Positions 37,778 to 47,391 of a stretch of 59,205 nucleotides of DNA are shown in pieces. The notes under the pieces are model-generated. The model had not been told where the DNA came from and did no database searches. It saw only the letters and a list, made by a program, of their open reading frames with translations. The stretch is taken from contig JAJDJS010000013.1 in the NCBI GenBank assembly GCA_030267325.1, positions 1 to 59,205 on the forward strand. The letters are read 5' to 3'. Numbering within the stretch: position 1 is the stretch's first letter; each line of letters opens with the position of its first letter. This DNA is from Desulfosarcina sp. OttesenSCG-928-A07 (GTDB lineage: Bacteria > Desulfobacterota > Desulfobacteria > Desulfobacterales > Desulfosarcinaceae). The translations under genes were made by a program, and so were the position numbers.

Positions 37778-40700
37778 ATGAGCGACCTCCCACGGCACTA
37801 TTACTGTGATTATGACGATTCCCAGGATTACTGGGAAATCATGTTTATTGATGGCCGGTACGCCCAGGGCCGGGAGATGAATAATCTCCAGAAGCAGGTG
37901 GGCAGCCGGATCACCGGTCTGGGCGATGCCCTGTTTTCAAACGGCGACATCCACGAAGGATCGGAAATCGTCGTGAACCAGGAAACAGGCAATGCCCTCC
38001 TGCAGCCGGGCATCATTTATTTGATGGGCGCCATGCGCAGTGTGCCCGGCGGAAGAATCGAAATCCCCATGGAGGGGTTGGTTTCCGTCGGGGTGTATCT
38101 GCGGTCAACGGTCATCACCGAGATGGAGGACCCGTCTCTCTTCAATCCAGCCACCACCGGCGAGGGATCCGGCGAGCCAGGCGCGTGTCGACTCCGCATC
38201 ACCCCATCTTGGGGATACGCGGGAGATGGCGGGGAGGGTGATTTTTTCCCGGTCCATATCGTTGAAGATGGAATCGTCCGGGCAAAGGAACCGCCCCCCC
38301 ATCTTGAAAGCTACAACCAGGCCATTGCGGCCTACGATGTAGCGTCCACCGGCGGGACGTCCATTGGCGGGACCTATGTCTGCTCCGGCATGTCTGTTCG
38401 GCAAGCTCCGAACAATGCCGACGGCCAACAGGTGTACACTGTGGCCGAGGGGATGGCGCGGGTGCAGGGGCGCGGACTCAAGCAGGCAACGTCTGTCAGG
38501 GTGGCCTATGACACGACCCCTGACCTGCGGACGGTGCGGACCGAAGTTCACACCGCCACAAGCGGCACCTATAGGGTCAGCGTTGCCCATCCGCCCATCC
38601 ACACCATCACATCCATCAGCGTCACGCGGCAGAAAACCGTGTCTGTTCTGCGTGGCACCTACACCGGCGGGGCGGACATGCTCCCGGATACAGGAGTTGT
38701 CGCGATTCTGGAGTGTCGTCAAGGTGGGGTGGTCTACGCCCAAGGGGCCGACTACCGGAAAGTCGGCGACAATGTTGACTGGAGTCCCGGCGGGAGTGAG
38801 CCGGAACCCGGGTCAACCTACACCTGCGTGTATACGTTCTTGGATGAGGTCCAGCCGGAAGGTCTGGACTATGACGGGTTCACCGTCACGGATGCCGTGG
38901 AAGGATCGAACATTATCATATCCTATGTTCAGGCCCTGCCGCGCCGGGATCGGCTGTGCATCACCCAGGAAGGCCAGTACGTCTGGCACAAGGGCGTTGC
39001 ATCTGAACGATACCCATATCCGCCGGATGTGCCGAGCGATGTGCTGGCTTTGGCGACCATCCTCCAGACATGGCGTGAGGCAAACACGGTTGAGATTGAC
39101 GCGCCAATTGTCATGCCGTGGAATTCGTTGAATGCCCTTGCCGAACGGGTTGAGTTTGCCATCCGTGAAATCGCCCGGACACGCCTTGAGGCGGATGTGA
39201 CGACCCGTGAAAACGGGGCGCGGGCCGGCGTGTTTGTGGATGATCTGGAAGACGACACCGGACGAGACCAGGGCATCACGCAGACCGGGGCTGTGTTTGG
39301 TGGGAAGCTACAACTGCCCATCTCTCTGACAGTCTACAATCTGGATGCACCAGCCAGGCCCGCGTGCCCGGCCTATGCTCCGGTAAACGCGGTGGAACAA
39401 CCACTGAGAACCGGGTCTGAAAAGGTCAACCCATACATGGCCTTCCCGGATCTTCCGGCCGTGTTGACGCTGGATCCGTCCGTTGACCACTGGACGGAAG
39501 AAAAAACCGTCTGGACCAGCTCCACCACCCAGGTGTTTGAAGGTGGTTCCGCCAGCGCCACAACGGAAATCGTCTCATCGGTTACAACCCAGCTTGATTA
39601 CCTGCGCCCCATCCGGGTGGAGTTCACCATCGACGGATTTGGCGGCGGGGAAATTCTGGATGAGCTTGTGTTTGACGGCATGGTTGTGCCGTTTGAACCG
39701 TCATCCATTGTGGCCGATCCGGACGGACGGGCATCTGGAAGCTTTGTCATCCCGGAGAACATCCCATCCGGTGCAAAGACCGTGGAAGTTAACGGTCGGG
39801 GAAGGTCGCACGGGAGCGCCGTGTTTATCGGGTCCGGCGAACAAACCACCAACACCCTGCGGACTGTCCAGACAAGCGGGCAATGGTGGTGGAATGTTGA
39901 CCCGCAAAGCGAAACATTCACCCCTGAAAAAAATATGATGTTGTGCGGCGTGGACTTGTGGTTCACGGCCGTCGGCGGAGAGGTGCGGGTGCAACTCCGG
40001 GAATCGGACGGTGGATTTCCCAGCCGGACGATCTTGGCCGAAGCGGCGTTGTCCGCAGAAGACATCAATCTGGATGAAGGGCCGACACGTTTTCTGTTTG
40101 ATTGCCCGATGTATTTGATAAGCGGGATGGAATACGCCTTTGTGGTGTTGTGCGCGGATGCGGTGACATCAATTTCTGTGGCCACCCTTGGTGGCTTTGA
40201 CCCCTACCTGCAGGTCAAGGTTTTGTCCCAGCCCTATGCGCTGGGCGTTAGAAACTCATCCTCAAACGCCTCCACCTGGACAGCCCACCAGGACAGTGAC
40301 CTGACCTTCCGCCTGCTGGCCGCCGAGTTTTCCCAGGACCGTTTGGAAGTCGACATGGGAACCGTCTACGTCACCGATTGCACAGACCTGATCTTGCAGT
40401 CCGTGGCTGAAACGCCGACCGCCACCACCAGCGTTGAATATGAACTCACCCTGCCGGACGGGTCCACGGTCGCTGTTGCGGCGAAACAGAGGATCCAGCT
40501 CCCAGCGCCCGTTGATGGCCCGATCATCGTCAAAGCCATCTTGCGGGGCGATGCGGATGCCGCGCCGATATTGTGGCCGGGGGCACAACTATTTGTCGGC
40601 ACCCTGGCCACCACCGGAGATTATTACAGCCGGTCGATCCCGGCCATCAGCGCCATCAAGGCCACGCTGATTTATGATGCGTATGTGCCGGACGGGTCGT

Positions 40701-40906
40701 CGGTCGTTCCGGAAATCCAGATCGACGGTGGAGCTTGGCAGGAGATGATCCCCGACGGAACGGTGCAACAAGGCGATGGTGTGGTTGAACACACATTGGT
40801 GTTGGATCTGAACAACAGCGAAACCGCCAAGTGTCGTTTCCGGCTTGCCGGATCTGCCGCCGCCCGGCCGCATGTACAGAACGTCCGTCTGCTGACTACA
40901 AAATAA
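37778..40906 (+). CDS. DUF4815 baseplate/tail protein, 1042 aa
   Basis: 1042 residues from the ATG after AAGGGGTG. The N-terminus SDLPRHYYCDYDDSQDYWEI, MFIDGRYAQGREMNNLQKQV, and an array of Ig-like beta strands through the middle are typical of DUF4815 phage proteins. The C-terminal half (about 550-1030) has repeated beta domains with possible carbohydrate-binding look. It probably links baseplate and fibre. Its length and lack of a chaperone gene suggest a stalk rather than the receptor tip. Confidence 0.8.
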   Translation: MSDLPRHYYCDYDDSQDYWEIMFIDGRYAQGREMNNLQKQVGSRITGLGDALFSNGDIHEGSEIVVNQETGNALLQPGIIYLMGAMRSVPGGRIEIPMEGLVSVGVYLRSTVITEMEDPSLFNPATTGEGSGEPGACRLRITPSWGYAGDGGEGDFFPVHIVEDGIVRAKEPPPHLESYNQAIAAYDVASTGGTSIGGTYVCSGMSVRQAPNNADGQQVYTVAEGMARVQGRGLKQATSVRVAYDTTPDLRTVRTEVHTATSGTYRVSVAHPPIHTITSISVTRQKTVSVLRGTYTGGADMLPDTGVVAILECRQGGVVYAQGADYRKVGDNVDWSPGGSEPEPGSTYTCVYTFLDEVQPEGLDYDGFTVTDAVEGSNIIISYVQALPRRDRLCITQEGQYVWHKGVASERYPYPPDVPSDVLALATILQTWREANTVEIDAPIVMPWNSLNALAERVEFAIREIARTRLEADVTTRENGARAGVFVDDLEDDTGRDQGITQTGAVFGGKLQLPISLTVYNLDAPARPACPAYAPVNAVEQPLRTGSEKVNPYMAFPDLPAVLTLDPSVDHWTEEKTVWTSSTTQVFEGGSASATTEIVSSVTTQLDYLRPIRVEFTIDGFGGGEILDELVFDGMVVPFEPSSIVADPDGRASGSFVIPENIPSGAKTVEVNGRGRSHGSAVFIGSGEQTTNTLRTVQTSGQWWWNVDPQSETFTPEKNMMLCGVDLWFTAVGGEVRVQLRESDGGFPSRTILAEAALSAEDINLDEGPTRFLFDCPMYLISGMEYAFVVLCADAVTSISVATLGGFDPYLQVKVLSQPYALGVRNSSSNASTWTAHQDSDLTFRLLAAEFSQDRLEVDMGTVYVTDCTDLILQSVAETPTATTSVEYELTLPDGSTVAVAAKQRIQLPAPVDGPIIVKAILRGDADAAPILWPGAQLFVGTLATTGDYYSRSIPAISAIKATLIYDAYVPDGSSVVPEIQIDGGAWQEMIPDGTVQQGDGVVEHTLVLDLNNSETAKCRFRLAGSAAARPHVQNVRLLTTK

Positions 40907-40916
40907 AGGAAACATT

Positions 40917-42077
40917 ATGGATAATATTGATGTGAATGATCTTACGATTGTCGACATCCTGACCATCGCCCCGGAAATCGACGTGTCTCGACTGAGGCCT
41001 GTCACAATCGACGGAGTTGAATATCCGCTGGCCGAAGAGGGGAAGGTCTGGTACCCGATTGCCGAAATTGCCACGCCAAATCTTGAGTTGCCCCTGCCGC
41101 ATTGGGTCAACCCGCTGGCGGTTGACGTCCGGAACATCTACACGTCAATTGAGATGATAGACGCCAACGCAAAAGACTTGGCCGACACAATTGCTGCCGG
41201 CCCTGGTGCGGAAGATCTGGAGAGGCTGAACGCTCATATCGCCGCGACAACGGGTGCAAACGGTACGGGTGTCCACGGCGCGGTGTCAATGAACACACCA
41301 AACAAACTCATAATCCGTGACGCAAATGGCCGGGCGCGGGTTTCGGGCCCTGTCTACGCAAATGACATCGCGAATAAACAATACGTGGAGACCGCGGTGA
41401 ACGGCGCCAAAATCACGTTGAGTGACGCAATTGACGGCACCGGTACAGCGGCAGAAAAAAAGGGGGCATCTGAAAAAGCCGTGAGTACGGTAAACGCGGC
41501 GGTTGCCAACCTGAACGCGACTCTGTCCAACCACACGGCCGCAACAACAAGTGTCCACGGCGCTGTTTCTGCGGCGACCGGAAACCGGATAGTGATCCGG
41601 GACGCAAATGGACGGGCGCAGTTTGCCAATCCAAATGCCGCCCAGGACGCGGCCACTAAAGGGTGGTCGGAGGGGAGATTTCTCCAGGACGCTGCCGAAG
41701 ATGGCGTCACATATGGCCGGAAGGACGGGGAATGGGCGGCGGTGAATAAGGCATTCCCAATCAAGGCATGGGCTGTGGTTGGCGTCAACGGCGGCGTCAG
41801 CAATGCCATCCCAACATTTGTTGCAGGCGCAGGCATTGAGTCTGTCACGTATGATAATTCCTCAACCGCTTACAATTTCACAGTAACGATCTCCGCTGGA
41901 ATTTTTTCGGATGCAAAATATGGGATACTGATTAACTCAAACAGTGTTTACGCAACCTCGGCATCAATTATAAACAAAAGCGCCACATCAATTACCTTCT
42001 CGCAGCGTACATCTATGGGATCCGCCGCAACCCTCGGCCAAGTCGCCGTTCCGTTTACCATCGCGCTGCTGGGGTGA
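40917..42077 (+). CDS. Tail fibre (receptor-binding) protein
   Basis: 386 residues. It contains two copies of a fibre repeat: HGAVSMNTPNKLIIRDANGR and HGAVSAATGNRIVIRDANGR, each preceded by an Ala/Thr-rich coiled segment. The C-terminal domain (about 285-386) is beta-rich (AWAVVGVNGG, TVTISAGIFSDAKYGILI, SITFSQRTS) and probably contacts the host. It is the last phage gene. It ends in TGA at 42075 and the comM fragment begins 55 bases later in the same frame. Confidence 0.85.
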   Translation: MDNIDVNDLTIVDILTIAPEIDVSRLRPVTIDGVEYPLAEEGKVWYPIAEIATPNLELPLPHWVNPLAVDVRNIYTSIEMIDANAKDLADTIAAGPGAEDLERLNAHIAATTGANGTGVHGAVSMNTPNKLIIRDANGRARVSGPVYANDIANKQYVETAVNGAKITLSDAIDGTGTAAEKKGASEKAVSTVNAAVANLNATLSNHTAATTSVHGAVSAATGNRIVIRDANGRAQFANPNAAQDAATKGWSEGRFLQDAAEDGVTYGRKDGEWAAVNKAFPIKAWAVVGVNGGVSNAIPTFVAGAGIESVTYDNSSTAYNFTVTISAGIFSDAKYGILINSNSVYATSASIINKSATSITFSQRTSMGSAATLGQVAVPFTIALLG

Positions 42078-42134
42078 TCTCTCGAAGCCGGACATCAATC
42101 TGATACAGAATTTTTTCTGCAAAGGGTCTCACAT
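42078..42134. other. Right prophage end / attR region
   Basis: Between the fibre stop and the first recognisable comM codon lie about 55 bases of phage-side sequence. ComM homology begins at about 42,132-42,135, reading CCTGTCCATGTGG into the conserved Pro-Cys-Pro-Cys-Gly segment. This is therefore the likely crossover (attR). attL and the integrase should be left of the window. Confidence 0.6.
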
Positions 42135-42623
42135 CCCTGTCCATGTGGATTCAGCTCGGATTCGCGCCGGGAATGCCACTGCACGCCGCTTCAGATTCAG
42201 CGGTATCAGTCCAGAATATCAGGGCCGCTCATGGACCGAATTGACATGCAGGTGGAAGTTCCGGCGGTTCCCCACACCGATCTGATGCGTCACAAGCCGG
42301 GTGAATCTTCAACTTCTATCCGGAAGCGGGTGGTGGCGGCGCGGGATATCCAGCGTCACCGATTTGGGCGAACCAAGATTTACAACAATGCCCAGATGAC
42401 CAGCCGCCATATCCGCGCCCATTGCCGCATCGGAAAAGATGCCCAGGAAATTCTCACCACCGCCATTGAGCGGCTGGGCCTGTCTGCCCGGGCCTGGAAC
42501 CGGATTCTCAAAATCTCCAGAACCATTGCGGATCTGGACGCTGCTGCCGATATCCGGGTGGATCATGTCACAGAGGCGATTCAGTACAGAAGTTTGGATC
42601 GATCCAGAAAACAGCCGGTATGA
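42132..42623 (+). pseudogene. comM: 3' fragment of comM/yifB (Mg-chelatase-like ATPase), split by the prophage
   Basis: About 163 codons of the C-terminus of a ComM/YifB-type protein, which is normally around 500 residues. Visible: PCPCGF, then RRECHCTPLQIQRYQSRISG, PLMDRIDMQVEVP, GESSTSIRKRVVAARDIQRH, GLSARAWNRILKISRTIADL and EAIQYRSLDR. Homology stops abruptly on the left at the phage end, so the AAA ATPase half has been separated. ComM aids branch migration during natural transformation in other bacteria, and the comM gene is a known insertion point for mobile elements. Confidence 0.85.
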
Positions 42624-42880
42624 GGAAGTTGTTCCCTTACCGCTACCTCAGGTGAGTTTGCAGGACGGGTGGCGAAAAACCAAAAAATTCATTTTATTAT
42701 AGCGTGTTATAATTGAACGTGCCAATTGTTAAAACGCTCTGGTGGTGGGATACGCTTCGCCTTCATGTCATATTAACGATCCATGTTTATTGCCCTATTG
42801 GTTCATTCAAACGATTTCTTCCGCCAAGCTCCACTCACCTGCTATCTGAACGGTTTTCTCTCGTGCGAGGCAGCGCATAC
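42624..42880. other. Non-coding stretch after the comM fragment
   Basis: No ORF with coding character, ribosome site or recognisable RNA was found here. The stretch is moderately AT-rich with an ATTATAGCGTGTTATAAT dyad-like segment near 42,697. It separates comM from the leftward cspA gene and its terminator. Confidence 0.4.
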
Positions 42881-42921
42881 AAATAAAAAGCGGCACGCTG
42901 CTTTTTACAGGGTGCCGCTTT
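42881..42921 (-). terminator. Intrinsic terminator of the cold-shock gene
   Basis: On the minus strand AAAGCGGCAC pairs with GTGCCGCTTT (arms at 42912-42921 and 42887-42896) around a 15-base loop, followed by TTTTTATTT. It lies 22 bases after the cspA stop. Confidence 0.88.
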
Positions 42922-42942
42922 AAAGTAGTATCAGTATGTCTG

Positions 42943-43146
42943 CTACAATCGCGTCACATTGGCAGCTGCCGGCCCACGATCGGTTTGCTCCACCTCAAAG
43001 GTCACACGATCCCCTTCCGCCAGGCTTTTGAAACCATCTGCCTTGATGGAAGAAAAATGCACAAAGATATCGCCCTGACCTTCTTCCTGTTCAATGAAAC
43101 CAAATCCTTTTTTGTCACTGAACCATTTTACTACACCGTTTGCCAT
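42943..43146 (-). CDS. Cold-shock protein, CspA family
   Basis: 67 residues, a single cold-shock domain: [20 protein letters not shown] with the RNP1-type KGFGFI, and [10 protein letters not shown] with the RNP2-type motif. It binds single-stranded nucleic acid and melts mRNA structure. The ATG follows AAGGAGGCTGC. Monocistronic, with its own terminator. Confidence 0.95.
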   Translation of the reverse strand: MANGVVKWFSDKKGFGFIEQEEGQGDIFVHFSSIKADGFKSLAEGDRVTFEVEQTDRGPAAANVTRL

Positions 43147-43283
43147 TTTTGCAGCCTCCTTGAAGTAAATAAATCCGGGTCATGGAACTGTGGTGCTGGA
43201 ACCATCAATAGCCAACCTTGTTGATCAAGATCATCCGAATTTAGCCTGGATATAAAATGGGTACCACACAACAGACAGTTGCA

Positions 43284-43661
43284 TCAACAAAAATCCATGG
43301 TTTTCGGAAGCGCCGCCATGTTTTCGGAATCATTCTCATAGCCATCATCTTTATAAAGGGAATACACGCCCCGCCGAATCCGTTTAATGACTCCTTTTTT
43401 GCAGGCACGATGGACGATATTGCTGATCTGTTTTTCGTTAAAACCCGATTTTTCTCTGAGCGAGGTGACGGAAATGCCTTTTTTAAACCGCTTCATGATG
43501 ATCAATACCTGATCAGTGGGCGTTGCGCTGACCGATTTTTTTATTTTTGGGGCAACAGGCAAAGCGGCGTTTTTAACCACCATGATCATGCGTTCGGTTT
43601 TTCTGGTAAGGATTTCAAGCTGCCGGGCGACACTTTTCAATTCTTTGGCAATATTTTTCAT
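43284..43661 (-). CDS. Small winged-helix DNA-binding protein
   Basis: 125 residues from the ATG after GAGGAG; a longer frame to 43739 lacks a ribosome site. The N-terminal half is a coiled coil (KNIAKELKSVARQLEILTRK), the linker is Lys/Ala/Pro-rich, and the C-terminal half has a winged-helix pattern (GISVTSLREKSGFNEKQISN, IVHRACKKGVIKRIRRGVYS). It may be a small nucleoid or regulatory protein. The target is unknown. Confidence 0.65.
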   Translation of the reverse strand: MKNIAKELKSVARQLEILTRKTERMIMVVKNAALPVAPKIKKSVSATPTDQVLIIMKRFKKGISVTSLREKSGFNEKQISNIVHRACKKGVIKRIRRGVYSLYKDDGYENDSENMAALPKTMDFC

Positions 43662-43913
43662 AATCCGCTCCTCTGGGCAAATGGAGTACAAGGAAAGGAA
43701 TGGCTGTGTCATGGGATCCAAACTCCGAGGGAAAATCATTTTTGTTTTTTAATTGCACAACAATAAACAAATCGAATTCATTATTTGAGAAATATATAAT
43801 AAACCGTCTGAGAAATGTCAAGTCGTCAAAATGCTGTCGAAAATAGATTTGCTCCCACGCCGGTTGCATGGTAATGGGAGATTAACAGATTGATATAACG
43901 GTTACTTTCATAA

Positions 43914-45275
43914 ATGGAGACACATATTGTGTACACAGGGGTCATGATTGTTTTTGCCCTGCTGTTGGTGGGTCTGAATGGTTTTTTTGTCGCTGCCGAA
44001 TTCGCCTTTGTCAAAGTCCGCAAAACCCAGCTTGATCTTCTGGCTGCTGCCGGGAATAAACGTGCCCGGAGCGCTCTGTTTGGTGTGACACATCTTGATG
44101 CGTATCTTTCCGTCTGCCAGTTGGGTATTACCTTGGCCAGCCTCGGGCTCGGTTGGATCGGCGAGCCTGCCGTGGCTCGGGCCTTGCGGCCGGTTTTTTC
44201 ATTTTTTTCCATCACAAGTCCCACGCTGATCACCACCTTATCTGTTGCAATGGGGTTTACGTTGATTACGTTGCTGCATGTGGTGTTCGGCGAGCTGGCG
44301 CCCAAGTCCATTTCCATTCAAAAAGCAGAAGCCACGGCTCTTCTGCTGGCCCGGTTCATGCGATTTTTTTATGTTCTTTGCCTGCCGTTGGTGACCGTCA
44401 TGAACGGCATTTCCAACAGTGTATTGCGTTTGGTCGGCATCGGGCCGGCCGGAGAAGCAGAACTTTCCCATTCTCCGGAAGAACTGCGCATGCTGATTCT
44501 CGATTCCAGCCAAAGAGGACGCCTGGATAAAGAAGAAGGCCGCATGCTGGACAACATTTTCAGTTTTTATCAGAAAAGTGCCAAGGACATTATGATCCAT
44601 CGCATGGATGCCATTGCCCTTGATGTTGAAACATCCAGAGACAAGGCCCTTGAGCTGGCCCATGAAAGCGGACATACCCGGTTTCCGATTTATGAGGAGA
44701 CCCGTGATAATATCATTGGCTTTATTCATATCAAGGATCTCTTGCACAACACCCCGCGCAAAAACCTGCGGCCGATCCTCCGCGCACCGCTTTACGCCCA
44801 TGAAACATTGCACCTGGATCGACTGTTGCGCCGGATGCAGAACAAGCGCCAGCAATTTTGTGTGGTGATTGATGAGTACGGCATCTGGCAGGGCATTTTG
44901 ACCATGGAAGATGTGATTGAGGCCATTGTGGGAGATATCCAGGATGAGTTTGATAATGAGACACCGGATGTTGTCGCCCAGGCAGACGGCAGCTATCTGG
45001 TTTCCGGTGATATGTCTCTGGATGACCTGACCGATTATATTTCGTTTGAATGCGCGGATCCTTCCACAGACATGTATAAAATTCTCGCTGCCCACTTTAT
45101 TGACGCCCTTGATCGTATTCCTGAACAGGGCGATGAGATTGAACTGTGTGGAAAACGTCTCATTGTGGTTGCCATGGAGCGGAACCGGATGCGGTCTGTA
45201 CGGGTGGAAAACATTGATAAAGATGCTGCAAACCCGGCACATGGGGAAGAAACTGGTCAGACCGAACACCCGTAA
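43914..45275 (+). CDS. CorC/HlyC-family transporter (CNNM, CBS and CorC domains)
   Basis: 453 residues. Three or four membrane helices in the CNNM/DUF21 domain (about 1-190; GLNGFFVAAEFAFVKVRKTQ, the VVFGELAPKSISIQKAE signature), two CBS domains (about 205-335; KDIMIHRMDAI, IGFIHIKDLLH), and a C-terminal CorC_HlyC domain (about 350-435). Probably a Mg or divalent-cation exporter/regulator in the inner membrane. A GTG at 43929 is preceded by GGAGA at 9 bases and may be the true start. Confidence 0.9.
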   Translation: METHIVYTGVMIVFALLLVGLNGFFVAAEFAFVKVRKTQLDLLAAAGNKRARSALFGVTHLDAYLSVCQLGITLASLGLGWIGEPAVARALRPVFSFFSITSPTLITTLSVAMGFTLITLLHVVFGELAPKSISIQKAEATALLLARFMRFFYVLCLPLVTVMNGISNSVLRLVGIGPAGEAELSHSPEELRMLILDSSQRGRLDKEEGRMLDNIFSFYQKSAKDIMIHRMDAIALDVETSRDKALELAHESGHTRFPIYEETRDNIIGFIHIKDLLHNTPRKNLRPILRAPLYAHETLHLDRLLRRMQNKRQQFCVVIDEYGIWQGILTMEDVIEAIVGDIQDEFDNETPDVVAQADGSYLVSGDMSLDDLTDYISFECADPSTDMYKILAAHFIDALDRIPEQGDEIELCGKRLIVVAMERNRMRSVRVENIDKDAANPAHGEETGQTEHP

Positions 45276-45330
45276 GCGTCCTGCCAAATCTCACTTATTC
45301 CTCCTTTTCGGGGGAACCCTTATTTTCCCT

Positions 45331-45446
45331 GGATAGTGTTGTCTCGAGTTTGTAACAGTTTAAAATCATTGAGTATCAGAAAATCACGGGATCTTGTTTG
45401 ATGCAATAAATTCAAATCGTTATATTTCTTAAGGTGACACTATCTA
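45331..45446. repeat. Inverted-repeat pair, possible MITE-like remnant
   Basis: GATAGTGT (45332-45339) and ACACTATC (45437-45444) form an inverted repeat with partly matching flanks about 114 bases apart, enclosing AT-rich non-coding sequence. The 265-base gap between corC and the ligase holds nothing else except a hairpin at 45469-45497. It could be a small mobile-element remnant or chance. Confidence 0.3.
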
Positions 45447-45468
45447 AGGTGGAATAAAAAAGCGCCTT

Positions 45469-45497
45469 TGGCAAAGTGCCGTCCGCATACTTTGCCA
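45469..45497 (+). other. 9-bp hairpin upstream of the ligase gene
   Basis: TGGCAAAGT (45469-45477) pairs exactly with ACTTTGCCA (45489-45497) around 11 bases, 43 bases before the ligase ATG. No T-run follows. Possible leader structure or operator. Confidence 0.4.
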
Positions 45498-45540
45498 CAA
45501 CCCGGCCGCTTCTCACATCTTCCGAAAAAGACAATCTTCC

Positions 45541-47391
45541 ATGACACCCTTTTCAATTGAATCCCTGGTCAATCAGCTCAAAACCTATAATGCCGCGTAT
45601 CGGCAGGGAAACCCTTTGGTGGGGGATGCTGAATATGACAGACTGGTGGAAAAACTCCGGGCCCTTTCGCCGGACCATCCTTTTTTACAGGCTGTGGAAC
45701 CGGAGCAGTTCAGCGGTCGCCAGCAGGTCCGGCATCCTGTGCCCATGCTGTCCATTGAAAAAGCCTATACCCCGGATCAGCTGGAGCGGTTTGTGGCCAG
45801 GGTCAAAAAAGAGGCAGAGGCGCTGGGAGTGCCGTTATCTTTTAAATTGACACCCAAACTGGACGGTGTGGCCGGTCGGGACGACGGAACAGTCTTTGCC
45901 ACACGGGGAAACGGCCTTGTGGGCTACGAGATTTCCAGCGCGTTTGACAAGGGTGTGATTTCCATTGGCGGAAGGGGGCAGGGACTGGGCGAAATTGTTG
46001 TGGTGAAATCTTATTTTGATGAACTTCTGGCCGATCTTTTTGAGCATCCCAGAAACATGGTGGTGGGTATTGTCTCGTCAGACACCCTCAATGAAAACGC
46101 CAGGATCGCCCTTGAGAAAAAGAAAGTCCGTTTTGTTCCCTACAACCAGTTACCGTCGCTCACCGTGAATGCTGACACGCTCGTCAAAGACTACCGTCAG
46201 CTGACCCAAACCCTTCTCTCCAAAGTGGATTATCCCACGGACGGGGTTGTGGTGGAGGCAACCGATGAGGCCATCAAATCCAAAATGGGCGCCACCGCCC
46301 ACCACTACCGCTGGCAGATCGCCATCAAAACCCGGGGAGAGACAGCAGACACCACAGTGGAATCCATTGAATGGCAGGTGGGCCGCACCGGCAACATTAC
46401 ACCTGTTCTCATGGTATCGCCTGTCTTTCTTTCCGGCGCTACTATTCGCCGGGTCACAGCCCATCACGCCGGAAACATCCGGGACCAGAAAATCGGCACC
46501 GGCACCCGTATCCGAGTGATCCGCAGTGGAGAGGTGATTCCCAAAATCGAGGCAGTTCTGGAACCTCAGGGCGAAATGATGCTGCCGACAGCCTGTCCGT
46601 CGTGTCAAAAGCCGTTGTCCTGGCAGAATGATTTTCTCAAGTGCACCAACCCGGATTGTAAGGCCCAGGTGGAACAGCGCATCAGCCACTGGTTCCGCAG
46701 TTTGGGCAATGCCGACTGGTTCGGCATCAAAACCATTCAGCGTATTGTGGAAAGCGGCCGCACCTGTCTTGAAGACATTTACACCCTTTCCGAATCTGAC
46801 TTTATCACCATGGGGTTTGGCCCGGTGCAGTCGAAAAATCTGGCTGAAGCGCTTTCCCTCAGCCGTACCCAGCCGGTGGAAGACTGGCGGTTTCTTGCGG
46901 CCTTCGGCATCAGTAACCTGGGGACAGGCGACAGCCGGAAGCTGCTTTCCGCTTTTTCCATTGAATCCTTGCTGGATGTGACACCGGATGACATTAAAGC
47001 AATCAAGGGATTTGGAGACATCACCAGCAAGGCCATTTCTGACGATCTTTCCCGGCTTCGGCCCCTTGTCACCCATATGCTGGAACTGGGTTTCAACCTG
47101 GAGCGAACGCCCCTGGCATCGGACATCAGCGCTATTCAAACCCCGATTTCCGGCAAGCATCTGGTTTTTACCGGAAAGATGACCGGCGGAAGCCGTGAAG
47201 CCATGCAGGCCCAGGCCCAATCTTTGGGCGCGGTGGTTCAGACAGCGGTCAGCCGTACCACCGACTATCTGGTGTGCGGAGAAAAAGTCGGGGCCGCCAA
47301 AATGGACAAGGCCTCCGGTCTGGGCGTGAAGGTGATTTCCGAATCCGAATACACGGCCCTGATTGGACCTGCCCTCGGGAAGGGCGCATGA
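45541..47391 (+). CDS. Divergent NAD-dependent DNA ligase (LigA-like)
   Basis: 616 residues with full LigA layout: HPVPMLSIEKAY, the adenylation lysine Lys106 in TPKLDG, an OB region, a four-Cys zinc finger (Cys352, 355, 368, 373), helix-hairpin-helix motifs (GFGPVQSKNLAEAL, AIKGFGDITSKA) and a C-terminal BRCT (about 535-610). The conserved TRGDG-x-GEDVT region instead reads TRGNGLVGYEISS and the adenylation domain is shortened, so it belongs to an unusual branch, perhaps a second ligase. Standard LigA is about 670 residues. Its stop overlaps the cobQ start. Confidence 0.8.
   Translation: MTPFSIESLVNQLKTYNAAYRQGNPLVGDAEYDRLVEKLRALSPDHPFLQAVEPEQFSGRQQVRHPVPMLSIEKAYTPDQLERFVARVKKEAEALGVPLSFKLTPKLDGVAGRDDGTVFATRGNGLVGYEISSAFDKGVISIGGRGQGLGEIVVVKSYFDELLADLFEHPRNMVVGIVSSDTLNENARIALEKKKVRFVPYNQLPSLTVNADTLVKDYRQLTQTLLSKVDYPTDGVVVEATDEAIKSKMGATAHHYRWQIAIKTRGETADTTVESIEWQVGRTGNITPVLMVSPVFLSGATIRRVTAHHAGNIRDQKIGTGTRIRVIRSGEVIPKIEAVLEPQGEMMLPTACPSCQKPLSWQNDFLKCTNPDCKAQVEQRISHWFRSLGNADWFGIKTIQRIVESGRTCLEDIYTLSESDFITMGFGPVQSKNLAEALSLSRTQPVEDWRFLAAFGISNLGTGDSRKLLSAFSIESLLDVTPDDIKAIKGFGDITSKAISDDLSRLRPLVTHMLELGFNLERTPLASDISAIQTPISGKHLVFTGKMTGGSREAMQAQAQSLGAVVQTAVSRTTDYLVCGEKVGAAKMDKASGLGVKVISESEYTALIGPALGKGA

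Noticed and set aside
42231..42623. A complete small gene starting at the ATG at 42231
   Set aside because: Homology to ComM continues upstream of that ATG to about 42,132, so the ATG is internal to a truncated gene.
44238..45287. Leftward frame of 349 codons opposite corC
   Set aside because: No family features, and the opposite strand encodes a clear CorC/HlyC-type protein.
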